A stretch of 64,000 nt of DNA from Thiobacillus sp. (GCF_024708915.1 NZ_JANJXQ010000003.1:1-64000), one strand, 5' to 3'. Numbered from the stretch's first letter, positions 1-8,863 are shown. The notes: generated from the sequence alone by a model not told the origin. Translations and numbers: made by a program.

Positions 1-414
1 CGCCGCGCCGACGATGCCACCCGCGACGTCGACGCCTGGCTGAAAACCTATTTCATGCGCGACCGCATCGGCGACGAATACAACGGCACCGTGAGCGCGG
101 TGACCAGCTTCGGCATGTTCGTCGCGATCGACGATATTTTCATCGAGGGTCTGGTTCACGTCTCCGAACTTGGCCAGGATTATTTCCACTACGACCAGGC
201 CAAGCACATGATGCTCGGTGAACGCACCGGCAAGCGTTACCGCCTCGGCGACCGTGTGCGCATCAAGGTGATGCGCGCCGACATCGAGACCAGCAAGATC
301 GACTTCAGCCTGGTCGAGCAGGAAAACTCCGCACTCGACATGCAGCGTGCGTTCGAGAAGCAGGAGCCGCAAAAGAAAGCCGGCAAGGCCAAAACGGGCA
401 GCAGGAAGAAATGA
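1..414 (+). CDS. rnr: Ribonuclease R, C-terminal part (partial)
   Basis: The frame is open from the first base, so this is the 3' end of a longer gene. It encodes the last 137 residues of RNase R, the processive 3'-5' exoribonuclease that degrades structured RNA. The visible part starts at the end of the RNB catalytic domain (DVDAWLKTYFM). It continues into an S1 RNA-binding domain (GTVSAVTSFGMFVAIDD, EGLVHVSELGQDYFHYD, RLGDRVRIKV) and ends in a lysine-rich basic tail typical of RNase R. Its stop overlaps the start of rlmB by 4 nt (ATGA), the usual rnr-rlmB arrangement in proteobacteria. The catalytic residues lie outside the window. Confidence 0.95.
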   Translation, partial: RRADDATRDVDAWLKTYFMRDRIGDEYNGTVSAVTSFGMFVAIDDIFIEGLVHVSELGQDYFHYDQAKHMMLGERTGKRYRLGDRVRIKVMRADIETSKIDFSLVEQENSALDMQRAFEKQEPQKKAGKAKTGSRKK

Positions 415-1178
415 GCGAGAAACCCGCCGGCAAGCATGCCGCTGAAAAACTGATCTACGGCTTTCACCCCGTGCTGGCGCGCCTGCGCCAGGACCCGTCG
501 GGCATCTTCGAAATTTACCTCGACCTGACCCGCCGCGACGCCCGCGCGCGCGACCTGGTGCATCAGGCCAAGGACAACGGGGTCAAACTGGCGCAGGTCG
601 AAGCCGACCGGCTGACTCGATTAGTGGGCAAGACTGCCAAGCATCAGGGCGTGGTCGCCCGCGTCAAACCGGTTGCGCTGACGCATTCGCTCGACGAAGT
701 GCTGGAGAACATCCAGGGCCCGCCGCTGCTGGTGATCCTCGACGGCGTCACCGACCCGCACAACCTCGGCGCGATCCTCCGATCCGCGGACGCCTTTGGC
801 GTCCACGCCGTCATCGCGCCGAAGGACAACGCCGTCGGCATCAACGCCACCGTCGAAAAGGTCGCCTCGGGCGCCGCGGAGAGCGTGCCCTACCTCATGG
901 TCACTAACCTTGCGCGCACCATCGAGGATTTGAAGGAACACAACATCTGGGTCATCGCCGCCGACATGGACGGCGACAAGCCGCTGTCCGGCATCGACGC
1001 CAGGACCGGCATCGCCTGGGTGCTCGGCGCCGAAGGCGCCGGCATCCGCCGCCTGGTCAAGCAAAGCTGCGACCAGGTCGCGCGCATCCCCATCGGCGGC
1101 ACGGTGGAAAGCCTCAATGTGTCGGTGTCGGCGGCGCTGTGCCTGTATGAGACGGCGAGGCAACGCGCGGCAGGCTAG
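411..1178 (+). CDS. rlmB: 23S rRNA (guanosine-2251-2'-O)-methyltransferase RlmB
   Basis: SPOUT-class methyltransferase of 255 residues that methylates the 2'-O of G2251 in the 23S rRNA P-loop. It has an N-terminal substrate-binding domain (about 1-85, IYGFHPVLARLRQDP) and a C-terminal knotted SAM domain. All three SpoU motifs are visible: NLGAILRSADAFG, WVLGAEGAGIRRLV, and IPIGGTVESLNVSVSAALCLYE, the last two forming the trefoil-knot cofactor pocket. Length matches the family (about 245-255). It is translationally coupled to rnr by the ATGA overlap, and the pairing with rnr supports RlmB rather than TrmH. Confidence 0.96.
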   Translation: MSEKPAGKHAAEKLIYGFHPVLARLRQDPSGIFEIYLDLTRRDARARDLVHQAKDNGVKLAQVEADRLTRLVGKTAKHQGVVARVKPVALTHSLDEVLENIQGPPLLVILDGVTDPHNLGAILRSADAFGVHAVIAPKDNAVGINATVEKVASGAAESVPYLMVTNLARTIEDLKEHNIWVIAADMDGDKPLSGIDARTGIAWVLGAEGAGIRRLVKQSCDQVARIPIGGTVESLNVSVSAALCLYETARQRAAG

Positions 1179-1218
1179 AATGAATGGCGTTTCAACGGGT
1201 TTCACAAGGCGTCAACCC

Positions 1219-1452
1219 ATGCGAACCGTCAAACAAATCGTCCACGATATTGCTGACCACTTGCCAGATCAGGCGAGCTTCGACGATGCCATGTATGCCC
1301 CCTACGTGCGCCAGAAACTGGAGCGCTCGCCCGCGCTCCGGAGGGCGGCGCGGGCGAGCGCTCCGTTTCCTGCCCCCGGAGGAATGACCATGCACCACGA
1401 CATCGAGACCCGACCCGCAAATTTCGTGGCCGGCGGTGCGCCGCGGCCCTGA
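1219..1452 (+). pseudogene. Truncated antitoxin-like gene remnant
   Basis: An open frame of 77 codons. Its first 35 residues (MRTVKQIVHDIADHLPDQA, then DDAMYAPYVRQKLE) look like the N terminus of a family of small antitoxin-like proteins that usually precede RelE/ParE-type toxins. After that the similarity stops: the frame runs through a 17-bp perfect hairpin (1320-1364) and ends in low-complexity sequence. No toxin gene follows; a lipase gene starts 12 bases later. I read it as a decayed antitoxin whose C-terminal part and partner have been lost, although a short expressed peptide cannot be excluded. The family assignment rests on recalled sequence patterns and is tentative. Confidence 0.4.
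1320..1364. terminator. Strong perfect hairpin, possible terminator
   Basis: A 17-bp perfect inverted repeat, arms 1320-1336 and 1348-1364, with an 11-nt loop. It is almost all G+C and the arms begin GGAGCGCTCGCC. The sequence after it on the + strand is CGTTTCC, so the U tract is poor. It lies 140 bp after rlmB and inside the decayed antitoxin frame. It may end the rnr-rlmB transcript or act as an RNA-stability element. Confidence 0.5.
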
Positions 1453-1464
1453 ATGGACACCTGA

Positions 1465-2466
1465 ATGGACATCGAGCGAGTCGCAGGCGGCAACTGCACG
1501 CCGCCTTTCCCCGTCCACGAAGCGCTTGCCGATGCGTTCGTCGCGGCACACGCGACGCCGTCGGCCGGGCGCGATACGACCGTGGCGCATGCGCTCGGCG
1601 TCTGCGCGGGCTTCGCCTACGCCGATGCGGCGACCGTCGCGCTGATGATGACGCGGCTCGGGCTCGAGGCCAGCGCCTGCATGCGCATCGCGCAGACCGT
1701 CGATGCGATGTACGTCTACTCGACGGCCTACCTTGTGCAGAGCCGCTGCGGACGGGTGGCGATTCTCGCCTACCGTGGCACCGAGACGACCAACCTCGGC
1801 CACTGGATCGGCGACGGCGACGTCGGCTCGGACTCCTCGCAGCTGCTGACCGGCACCGGCGAGTCGCTGCGTGTGCACGCGGGCTTCTACCGCAACCTGC
1901 GGCTCACCCGCCTCGCGGTGGTCGACGCACTCGAACTCGCACTGCACGGCAAGTCGCTGCTCGATCCATCGAAGCGGCTCGAACATTCACTCGAAGCCCT
2001 GTATGTGACCGGGCACAGCCTCGGCGGCGCCATGGCCGCGCTGTTCGCGCTCACGCTCGGGCGCGACGACCGGGAACGCGCCCTGCTGGCGCGGCTGCGC
2101 GCGATCTACACCTACGGCCAGCCGATGGCGATCGGCGGCCCCCTGACGCCGGCGGTGGACGCGGTTGCCCGCCGGCTGCATCGCCACGTGCTGCCACGCG
2201 ATCCCGTGCCGGCACTGCCGCCGACCGCCTGGGGGCGTTTCGCGCACTTCGGCCACGAGTACGTGTACAGCGATGGCCAATGGGCACAGTCGAAGGCGCC
2301 GGTGGCGCAACTGAAGAGCGCGACCGGCATCCCGCGCGCGCTGCTGGCCATCTTCGCGACCGAGAAGCGCCGCGCGAGCCACCCGCTCACGGCCGCCGAC
2401 CACGGTCCGCACCAGTATCTCGCGGCCTTGCGCCCGCCCGGACGCGTGAACGAGCTCGGCGACTAG
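1465..2466 (+). CDS. Class 3 lipase-like alpha/beta hydrolase
   Basis: 333 residues with the nucleophile elbow GHSLGGAMAALFAL at about residue 178, the hallmark of class 3 (fungal-type) lipases. Upstream is the strand-oxyanion region VAILAYRGTETTN. Downstream are YTYGQPMAIGG, containing a candidate catalytic acid neighbourhood, and a late RDPVPALPP/HFGHEYVY region that would carry the catalytic His. No signal peptide is obvious, so it may be cytoplasmic or exported another way. The start at 1465 is preceded by a duplicated 12-bp unit (1449-1471); an in-frame ATG at 1453 in the first copy is followed at once by TGA, which fixes the start. The gene is convergent with the PLD-like gene, and both stop codons share the palindrome CTAG at 2463-2466. 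Confidence 0.85.
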   Translation: MDIERVAGGNCTPPFPVHEALADAFVAAHATPSAGRDTTVAHALGVCAGFAYADAATVALMMTRLGLEASACMRIAQTVDAMYVYSTAYLVQSRCGRVAILAYRGTETTNLGHWIGDGDVGSDSSQLLTGTGESLRVHAGFYRNLRLTRLAVVDALELALHGKSLLDPSKRLEHSLEALYVTGHSLGGAMAALFALTLGRDDRERALLARLRAIYTYGQPMAIGGPLTPAVDAVARRLHRHVLPRDPVPALPPTAWGRFAHFGHEYVYSDGQWAQSKAPVAQLKSATGIPRALLAIFATEKRRASHPLTAADHGPHQYLAALRPPGRVNELGD

Positions 2467-5126
2467 ATCGACAGCACGCCCGGCCAGTGGCGCATCCATT
2501 CACGGCTCCTGGCGATCGCCTGCCATTGCGGGTCGTCGCGTTCGACCCGCATCGAGCCGGCGATCAACGCGTCGATCCGCGTTTCGAGCGCAGTCGCGAT
2601 CGCCGCGTCGGGGACGACGAGCATCAGTTCGCTCTCCCAGTAGCCGGCGGTGATGTCCAGGTTGGCGCTGCCCACCACGCAGGCGCGGCCGTCGGCGCTC
2701 ATCACCTTGGCGTGCACGTGCGAACCGACGACGCCGATGCCCGGCGCCCACGACGGACGCCGCTTCACCTGGAACAGGTAGCCCTCGCCGCCCGCGGCGA
2801 TCAGCGCATCCATGCGCGAGTGCACCAGTGAGGTCGCCGCGGTGCGCGCCGTCGACCAGGGGCCGCCGAACGGCACGCCGTCGTGCGTCGGCGTCAGGTT
2901 GCCGAACAGCATGCGCACCCGCACACCGCGCCGCAGTGCGCGCAGCAGCGCGTGCTGGATCTCGAGGATCAGCGGGAAGCCGTTGACGACCTCGATGTGC
3001 GACTGCGCCGTTTCGATCAGCGCGATGTAGGCCTCGAGCGTGTAGGCGTCGTGCAGGCCGCGATGGATCACGACGCGCACCGGCGTCGATCCCGCAGGCG
3101 GGCTTGCCACGATCTCGAAAGACTCGCCGCCGGCTTCGCGCCAGGCATCGTGGAACGCGCGCTCGAGCACGTCGAGCGCCGGGCCCTCCACGCGTGAACC
3201 GCCATCGAGCCAGGGCACTTCGCGCCACATCGAATCGGGCGAGAGCGCGACTTCGTCGAAGCCCGTGTAGTACTCGTGCGAGACATTGCGGCCGCCGACG
3301 AGCGCGACCCGATTGTCGACCACGACGAGCTTGCGGTGGTCGCGCCGCTTGAGGTCTTCGAGCGACGGCAGGCTGGTGATCGGCCGCGAGACGCGCAGTT
3401 CGACGCCCGACTGCGCGCCGAGGCGCTCGAGCAGCGGATTGCGCGCGCCGAGCGAGCCGTGCTTGCCGTGCAGCGAATCGACCAGCACGCGCACCGTCAC
3501 GCCGCGCGCGGCCGCCTGCGTCAGCGCGGCCTCGATCTTCCGGCCGATGTCGTCGTCGGCGGCCATGTAGGTCTGAAAATGCACGCGCTGCGTGCTCGCC
3601 GCGATCGCGTCCAGCAGCCAGGTGCGCGCCTTCACGTTGTCGAGTTCGAGTTCGACGCGATTGCCGGCGATGACCTGCGATCCGGTGGTGGCGTCGAGCC
3701 GGTCGGCGAGAGGCACGGGCCGCGCGAGCCGCGGCGGCGCGGGCAGCGCGGCCGCCGACAGCTCGCCGGCGCGCAGCGCGGCGAAGCCGGTGGTGGCGGG
3801 TCGGCGCGTGCCGCGATGGACGATTGCGGCGACCGGATAGCCGACGCTGCGCAGGCGCGCTGCGGCGCGCGCGAGGCGCACGGCATCCGCCTCGCCCGGC
3901 ACGTCGAGCGCCTGGCCTTCGTCGAGCACCAGGCCGACGTCGATGACGCACGGCACCAGCCCGTGCGCCTGCAAGCGCGCGCGCAGCGAACGGCAGCTGC
4001 GCATCGCACGCACCCGCACGGCGAGCACCTCGCAGGCGTCGCCGAGCGCGCGCACGGCTGCCAGTCCGTGCTCCGACAGTTCCGCGTCGAACAGCACGAG
4101 TGGCGATGTGCCGGGGCGGACGACGCGGATCGTCTGCCGCACCGCGAGCACAGGATCGTCCGGCGCGGGGCCGGCGACGCGATAGGCGCCGTAGCTGGCG
4201 GCGCGGCAATCGGCCGGGAGTTCCGCTTCGCCGTCCCGCGTATCGAGCAGCGTCACGACGCGACCTTCGGCGACGAGCGCGATCTGCTGGTCCGGGATCG
4301 GCGTGCGGCGGCCCACGCCGGTGGCGTACTCGAAGCGCGCACGCAGCGGACCGCCGTCGTCGATCAGGTCCGGCGTGTCGAACTCGCGCTCGGTCAGCGG
4401 GCTCGCCGGGCTTGCCGGCGGCAACAGCAGGCTCGGCACGGGCCAGTGCTCGCGCAGCAGCCAGGTCACCGGCAAGCGGGCGAACACCAGCAGGTCGACG
4501 TCGCCGCGGCCGACGCTGGCGGCCAGCCAGTCGCGAACCTGCGCCGCGGGTTGCGCGACCAGCCGCAGCGTGGTGCGGATAGCCGCGACGCCGCGCGCCG
4601 CGTCGAAATCCTGTGGCAGCGCCGCCGCGGCGTGCAGCACGGTGACGTCCATGTCGGTGCGGCCGTGGTCGCGCAGGAAGGCGTTCATCACCACGCTCGC
4701 CCCCCGCTCGGTGACGACGCAGGTCAGTCTCGTGGCGGCACCCGGGTGCGGCGCGGCCACGTCGGGCGGTGCCCACAGCACCGCGAGCGCATGGCGCCGG
4801 CGCAGTTCGGCGAGGAGCGGCAATGCGGCGAGCGGCAGCGCGTCCGAGACGAGCAGATCGGCCTGCAACAGCGCCACGAACTCGGCAAGCCCCTCGCCGT
4901 CGAGGTCCGGAACGAGGCGCACCTCGGCGCTGGCGGCGCTCTGCGCGGCGAGCGCGCGCAATTCATCGAGGGCGCTGTCGACGGACGACAATTGTTGTTC
5001 GTCGGGGCGCCAGTGCACGAGCACGACCAGCTGTTCGAGGGCCGGCGCAAGCGTGCGCAGGCGAGCCAGCGCGGCACGCGCGCCGCCCTCGAGCGTGCTC
5101 ACGAGCAGTACACGGCGGTAGTTCAT
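2463..5126 (-). CDS. Phospholipase D-like protein with universal-stress-like N-terminal region
   Basis: 887 residues. The C-terminal half is a two-domain PLD/cardiolipin-synthase-type enzyme. The first HKD motif is HRKLVVVDNRVALVGGRN (about residue 595) and the second is HAKVMSADGRACVVGSAN (about residue 803); both have H, K and D intact. The N-terminal 450 residues are not a membrane anchor as in cardiolipin synthase. They show repeated short beta strands such as RRVLLVSTLEGG, DVDLLVFARLP and PSLLLPP that look like tandem Usp (Rossmann-like) domains. It probably hydrolyses or transfers phosphatidyl groups; the substrate is unknown. Its start overlaps the stop of the metallophosphoesterase gene by 4 nt, so the two are translationally coupled. 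Confidence 0.85.
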   Translation of the reverse strand: MNYRRVLLVSTLEGGARAALARLRTLAPALEQLVVLVHWRPDEQQLSSVDSALDELRALAAQSAASAEVRLVPDLDGEGLAEFVALLQADLLVSDALPLAALPLLAELRRRHALAVLWAPPDVAAPHPGAATRLTCVVTERGASVVMNAFLRDHGRTDMDVTVLHAAAALPQDFDAARGVAAIRTTLRLVAQPAAQVRDWLAASVGRGDVDLLVFARLPVTWLLREHWPVPSLLLPPASPASPLTEREFDTPDLIDDGGPLRARFEYATGVGRRTPIPDQQIALVAEGRVVTLLDTRDGEAELPADCRAASYGAYRVAGPAPDDPVLAVRQTIRVVRPGTSPLVLFDAELSEHGLAAVRALGDACEVLAVRVRAMRSCRSLRARLQAHGLVPCVIDVGLVLDEGQALDVPGEADAVRLARAAARLRSVGYPVAAIVHRGTRRPATTGFAALRAGELSAAALPAPPRLARPVPLADRLDATTGSQVIAGNRVELELDNVKARTWLLDAIAASTQRVHFQTYMAADDDIGRKIEAALTQAAARGVTVRVLVDSLHGKHGSLGARNPLLERLGAQSGVELRVSRPITSLPSLEDLKRRDHRKLVVVDNRVALVGGRNVSHEYYTGFDEVALSPDSMWREVPWLDGGSRVEGPALDVLERAFHDAWREAGGESFEIVASPPAGSTPVRVVIHRGLHDAYTLEAYIALIETAQSHIEVVNGFPLILEIQHALLRALRRGVRVRMLFGNLTPTHDGVPFGGPWSTARTAATSLVHSRMDALIAAGGEGYLFQVKRRPSWAPGIGVVGSHVHAKVMSADGRACVVGSANLDITAGYWESELMLVVPDAAIATALETRIDALIAGSMRVERDDPQWQAIARSREWMRHWPGVLSI

Positions 5127-6043
5127 GAACGTCTCCTGTCGACGATCGCGGCCCGTGTCACCGCAGTGCCCGACTCGTCGACCATCCAGGCCTGCACGGA
5201 AGCAATCGTGCCATCGTCGTCGATGTCGTAGAGGTTGAAGCCCGCGCGAACCGACGCGCGCGGATCGTCGAGTGCACCGCCGCTTGCGCTCACCACATCG
5301 AGACCACCGGCCGGGGTGGGCAGCACGCGCCGCTCGCGTTCGTGGATGTGCCCGTAGAGCACGAGTCCGCGCGCGAGGCCCGCGACACTGCGCCCGAACG
5401 CGGTGGCGTCGACCAGTCCATCGCGCAGACGTACGACGCGCGGTCGATGATCGACCGGCGGGTGGTGAATGAGCAGCACCGGCGTACGCCGCGCGACTTC
5501 CGGGTGGGCGAGCACCGCCTCGAGGGCGGCAAGCTGTTCGCGGCCGAGCACGCCCGCGGAGACGAAGGGCGGCCGCGGCACCGCGCTGGTGAGCGCGATC
5601 AAGGCCACCGGTCCGCGCAGCTTCACGCAGGGATAGCGGCCCGCTTCGAGGTCGCGCGCAAGCTCGGGCAGGTCGCTCTGCAGGAAGGGATCGAAGTGAC
5701 GCACGAAGTCGCGCTCGCGAAAGATGGCCGGCAGATAGACGTCGTGGTTGCCCGGGACGACCGTGACTTCGGCCGTGCGCGCCACGTCGTCGAGCAATGC
5801 GCGCGCCGCAATGTATTCACTCTCGAGCGACAGATTCGTGATGTCGCCGGTGACGACGACCTGGTCGGCGCGTGCGGCGGCCTGCGCCAGCACCATCCGC
5901 AGATACTCGCGGCGATAGACGCGACTCCTGCGCATGACGAGGTTCACATGACCGGTGATGCGCTTGTTGAAGAGAATGCGCCGCCACTCGACGCCGGCGG
6001 GCGAGAGTACATGCAGGTCGGAGACATGGGCGATGCGCATCAT
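5123..6043 (-). CDS. Calcineurin-like metallophosphoesterase
   Basis: 306 residues with the ordered motifs of the binuclear-metal phosphoesterase fold: HVSDLHVLSP near the N terminus, VTGDITNLS, VPGNHDVY, LIHHPP and YGHIHE. These supply all the metal ligands. Members act on phosphodiesters such as cyclic nucleotides, lipid headgroups or UDP-sugars. The 4-nt overlap with the downstream PLD-like gene suggests a role in phospholipid or phosphodiester turnover, but the substrate is not predictable. The first two codons are both Met (MMRIAH), so the start could be either. A relatively AT-rich gap of 142 bp upstream, with TATGATTTTATTTG read on the minus strand, probably holds the promoter. Confidence 0.88.
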   Translation of the reverse strand: MMRIAHVSDLHVLSPAGVEWRRILFNKRITGHVNLVMRRSRVYRREYLRMVLAQAAARADQVVVTGDITNLSLESEYIAARALLDDVARTAEVTVVPGNHDVYLPAIFRERDFVRHFDPFLQSDLPELARDLEAGRYPCVKLRGPVALIALTSAVPRPPFVSAGVLGREQLAALEAVLAHPEVARRTPVLLIHHPPVDHRPRVVRLRDGLVDATAFGRSVAGLARGLVLYGHIHERERRVLPTPAGGLDVVSASGGALDDPRASVRAGFNLYDIDDDGTIASVQAWMVDESGTAVTRAAIVDRRRS

Positions 6044-6185
6044 CGGTCGGCGAGCGGTCCGGCAACCCTGACGTGAAGGGCCTCTACTCCCACCCGATTA
6101 TCAGTCTGCATGAATAAAACAAATAAAATCATACGGATACCGAATGACTATCCTGTAATTCAGGACAGGCCCCAGCGGCAGTAAC

Positions 6186-7034
6186 TCACGCCAGTTCCTG
6201 CAAACGCAACAAGCGCGCAGCCTCTTCCTCTCGCGCGTCATCAATTTCCCGCATCACCCCCTCCAGATCGACCGGCGGCTTGTCGCATACGAACCGGCCG
6301 GTGAGTTCGGTCTCGGGATTCAGATTGCCGTGTTCGTACAGCGCCCAGATTTCCTCGGCGTACTGCGTCGCCAGCAGTGCCGGCGCGAACTGGCCGAAGT
6401 AGGTTTTCAGGTTGTTGACGTCGCGCGCCAGCATGGCCTGCGCGTGGTTGTTGCCGGCGGCGTCGACCGCCTGCGGCAGGTCGATGATCACCGGGCCGTC
6501 GGCGCCGACGAGGATGTTGAACTCGGACAGGTCGCCGTGGACGACGCCGGCGCACAGCATGCGCACCACTTCGCCGATCAATGAGCGGTGGTGGGCGAGG
6601 GCTTCGGTTTCGGTGAACGACACGTCGTTCAGCCGGGGCGCGGCATTGCCCTCCAGGTCGGCCACCAGTTCCATCAGCAATACACCTTCATGGAAGTTGT
6701 GCGGCGTGGGCACGCGCACGCCGGCAGCAGCCAATCGATACAGCGCGTCGACTTCGGCGCTTTGCCAGGCGGCTTCCTGCATTTCGCGGCCGTATTTGCT
6801 GCCCTTGGCCATGGCGCGCGCCTGCCGGCTGTTCCTGGTCTTGCGGTTTTCGGTGTAGTCGACGGCTTGGCGGAAGCTGCGCTGGTTGGCTTCCTTGTAG
6901 ACCTTGGCGCAGCGGATGTCGTCGCCGCAGCGGACGACGAAGACCATGGCTTCCTTGCCGCTCATCAACTGGCGCACGACGCCGTCGATGAGGCCGTCTT
7001 CGAGCAGGGGTTGGAGTCGCTTGGGGATTTTCAT
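6186..7034 (-). CDS. RIO1-family serine protein kinase
   Basis: 282 residues resembling the bacterial RIO-type kinases of the Pseudomonas PA4780 type. The N-terminal part has GKEAMVFVVRCGDD and CAKVYKE, with the ATP-binding lysine. The catalytic loop is GVVHGDLSEFNILV and the metal-binding loop is IIDLPQAVD, the RIO signature replacing DFG. The highly charged stretch ENRKTRNSRQARAMAKGSK is the RIO1 flexible loop. Substrates are unknown; in bacteria these kinases have been linked to stress responses. It lies 9 bp behind ycaO on the same strand, so the two are likely co-transcribed, which hints at a shared translation or stress role. Confidence 0.88.
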   Translation of the reverse strand: MKIPKRLQPLLEDGLIDGVVRQLMSGKEAMVFVVRCGDDIRCAKVYKEANQRSFRQAVDYTENRKTRNSRQARAMAKGSKYGREMQEAAWQSAEVDALYRLAAAGVRVPTPHNFHEGVLLMELVADLEGNAAPRLNDVSFTETEALAHHRSLIGEVVRMLCAGVVHGDLSEFNILVGADGPVIIDLPQAVDAAGNNHAQAMLARDVNNLKTYFGQFAPALLATQYAEEIWALYEHGNLNPETELTGRFVCDKPPVDLEGVMREIDDAREEEAARLLRLQELA

Positions 7035-7043
7035 CGGAGCCCT

Positions 7044-8762
7044 CTAGCCGCGCACCTTGCGGTACGCCTCCAGCAGGCGCCGGTGCATCGCGCTCCCCTC
7101 GAAGTCGCTGCCCAGTGTCGTCAGCCCGAAGAAGCGTTCGTCCTGATTGAGCAGCGCGAACGCCTGCTCCAGCGTCTCGCGGCCGTACAGCAGGGCCAGC
7201 GCGGGCTCGAAGTAGGTAGGCGCGTCGAGCTGCGCGAGGTCGGCGATGCAGCGGTAGACCTTGAGGCGCGCTTCGCCGCGCTGGCCGTACTGGGCGATCC
7301 AGGTGCAGCCTTCGAGGATCGCTTCGTCGTCGCCCAGGGCCAGCGCGAGCAGCAGCTTGAGTTCGCCGACGCGCAGATCGGTCCACGGCGAATCGGCATC
7401 CGGCGCCAGGCCGATCAGCACCGGCACCAGGCGGTCGTCGGCCAGCTCCAGTTCGATCATCAGATCGAGCAGCTCGGCGCATTCGTCGTCGGAGAGCTCG
7501 GGCAGGCGCGCGAGCGCCGGGCGGATCAGGTTACCGATGCTGTTGTTCTCGAATTCGAGCTCATCGACCGGGTAGATCTCGGACACGCCGGGCACCAGGA
7601 TGCGGCAGGCGTAGACGCCGAGATGGGTGAAGTCGGCGATGTAGATGTCATGCCCGTCGGCGTGCAGGGCGCCGCACGACCACGCGTAATCCTCTTCGGT
7701 GGTGGTGCCGAAGTTCCAGTCGACGAATTCGAAGTCGGGGGTGTCGCGCAGGAACTGCCAGGAAATCACGCCGCTGGAATCGACGAAGTGGATTTCCAGG
7801 TTCTGCGGGTCGGCAATTTCGGCCGGGTCGAAGCCGGGGGCGGGGAAGCCTGCCAGCGAATCGAGCGCGCGGCCTTGCAGTAATTCAGTCAACGCGCGCT
7901 CCAGCGCCACTTCGAAGCGCGGATGCGCGCCGAAGCTGGCGAAGCAGCCCTGGTCCCCGGGGTGCAGCAGGGTGACGTTCATCACCGGATACTGCCCGCC
8001 GAGCGAGGCGTCCTTCACCAGGATGCCGAAGCCGGCGCAGCGCAGCGCGCGGATGCCGGCGGCGATGTGCGGATAGCGGGCGATCACGTCTTCCGGCACG
8101 TCGGGCAGGCACAGGCCCTCTTCGATGATGCGGAACTTGATGTGGCGTTCGAAGATTTCGGACAGCGCCTGGGTGCGTGCCTCCATCGGCGTGTTGCCGG
8201 CCGACATGCCGTTGCTGACGTAGAGATTGCCGATCAGGTTGACCGGGAAGTACACGGTTTCGCCGTCGCGCAGACGCTGGTAGGGGATGGCGCAGATGCC
8301 GCGTTCGATGTTGCCGGAATTGAGATCGACCAGCTGGTCGGCGCGCACGCTGGCTTCCGGGTTGTAGAGGCCGTGCAGCGCGGGCGTCAGCAGGCCGCTT
8401 GGCCAGGCATCGTCGCCGTCGTCGAGCGCGAACCAGCGCTCGGCGGGATGGTGGACGTAGGCGCGATTGGCAATCGTCTCGCCCAGATAGAAGTGGGTCC
8501 AGAAATAGTTGCTCGACAGCCGCTCGAAATATTCGCCCAGCGCGCTCGCCCGCGCCGCCAGCTCCGAGGCGCCCTTGCCGTTGGTGAACAGCAGCGGGCA
8601 GTCGCGGTCGCGGATGTGTACCGACCATACGCCTTCCACCGGATTGAGCCAGGAGCGTTCCTCGATGTGGAAGCCGATCGCTTCGAGCCTGGATTGCAGG
8701 GTGGCGATCGACGCTTCGAGCGAGGCATCCTTGCCGGGAATGAAGTGTTCGGTGGCGTGCAT
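7044..8762 (-). CDS. ycaO: YcaO-domain protein (RimO-associated type)
   Basis: 572 residues, close to the length of E. coli YcaO (about 586). The YcaO ATP-dependent cyclodehydratase fold is seen in the N-terminal two thirds: TNGKGASELAARASALGEYFERLS, with the conserved E residues, then GMSAGNTPMEARTQALSEIFER and GAHPRFEVALERALTELLQGR. The remaining C-terminal region (about 430-572) is the helical extension typical of the E. coli-type subgroup. That subgroup is linked genetically to beta-methylthiolation of ribosomal protein S12, rather than to peptide natural products, and no precursor peptide or dehydrogenase gene is nearby. A RIO-type kinase gene follows in the same operon. Confidence 0.9.
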   Translation of the reverse strand: MHATEHFIPGKDASLEASIATLQSRLEAIGFHIEERSWLNPVEGVWSVHIRDRDCPLLFTNGKGASELAARASALGEYFERLSSNYFWTHFYLGETIANRAYVHHPAERWFALDDGDDAWPSGLLTPALHGLYNPEASVRADQLVDLNSGNIERGICAIPYQRLRDGETVYFPVNLIGNLYVSNGMSAGNTPMEARTQALSEIFERHIKFRIIEEGLCLPDVPEDVIARYPHIAAGIRALRCAGFGILVKDASLGGQYPVMNVTLLHPGDQGCFASFGAHPRFEVALERALTELLQGRALDSLAGFPAPGFDPAEIADPQNLEIHFVDSSGVISWQFLRDTPDFEFVDWNFGTTTEEDYAWSCGALHADGHDIYIADFTHLGVYACRILVPGVSEIYPVDELEFENNSIGNLIRPALARLPELSDDECAELLDLMIELELADDRLVPVLIGLAPDADSPWTDLRVGELKLLLALALGDDEAILEGCTWIAQYGQRGEARLKVYRCIADLAQLDAPTYFEPALALLYGRETLEQAFALLNQDERFFGLTTLGSDFEGSAMHRRLLEAYRKVRG

Positions 8763-8863
8763 GAGGCGACTCTTTTCTGAACAGCGAACAGCATAAGCGA
8801 TGCGTCAAGTGCGGCGTAAAATGAATGCCGACGATCCGTAATCTTGCCGGCTGTCTCCTGCCC

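Noticed and set aside
3276..5231. Long + strand open frame opposite the PLD-like gene
   Set aside because: It lacks any recognisable motif, is rich in Arg, Gln and His, and mirrors the PLD gene in the antisense frame; high GC creates such frames.
6151..6165. Small hairpin TCCTG/CAGGA between the RIO kinase and phosphoesterase genes
   Set aside because: A 5-bp stem without a T run is too weak for a terminator; the area more likely holds a promoter.
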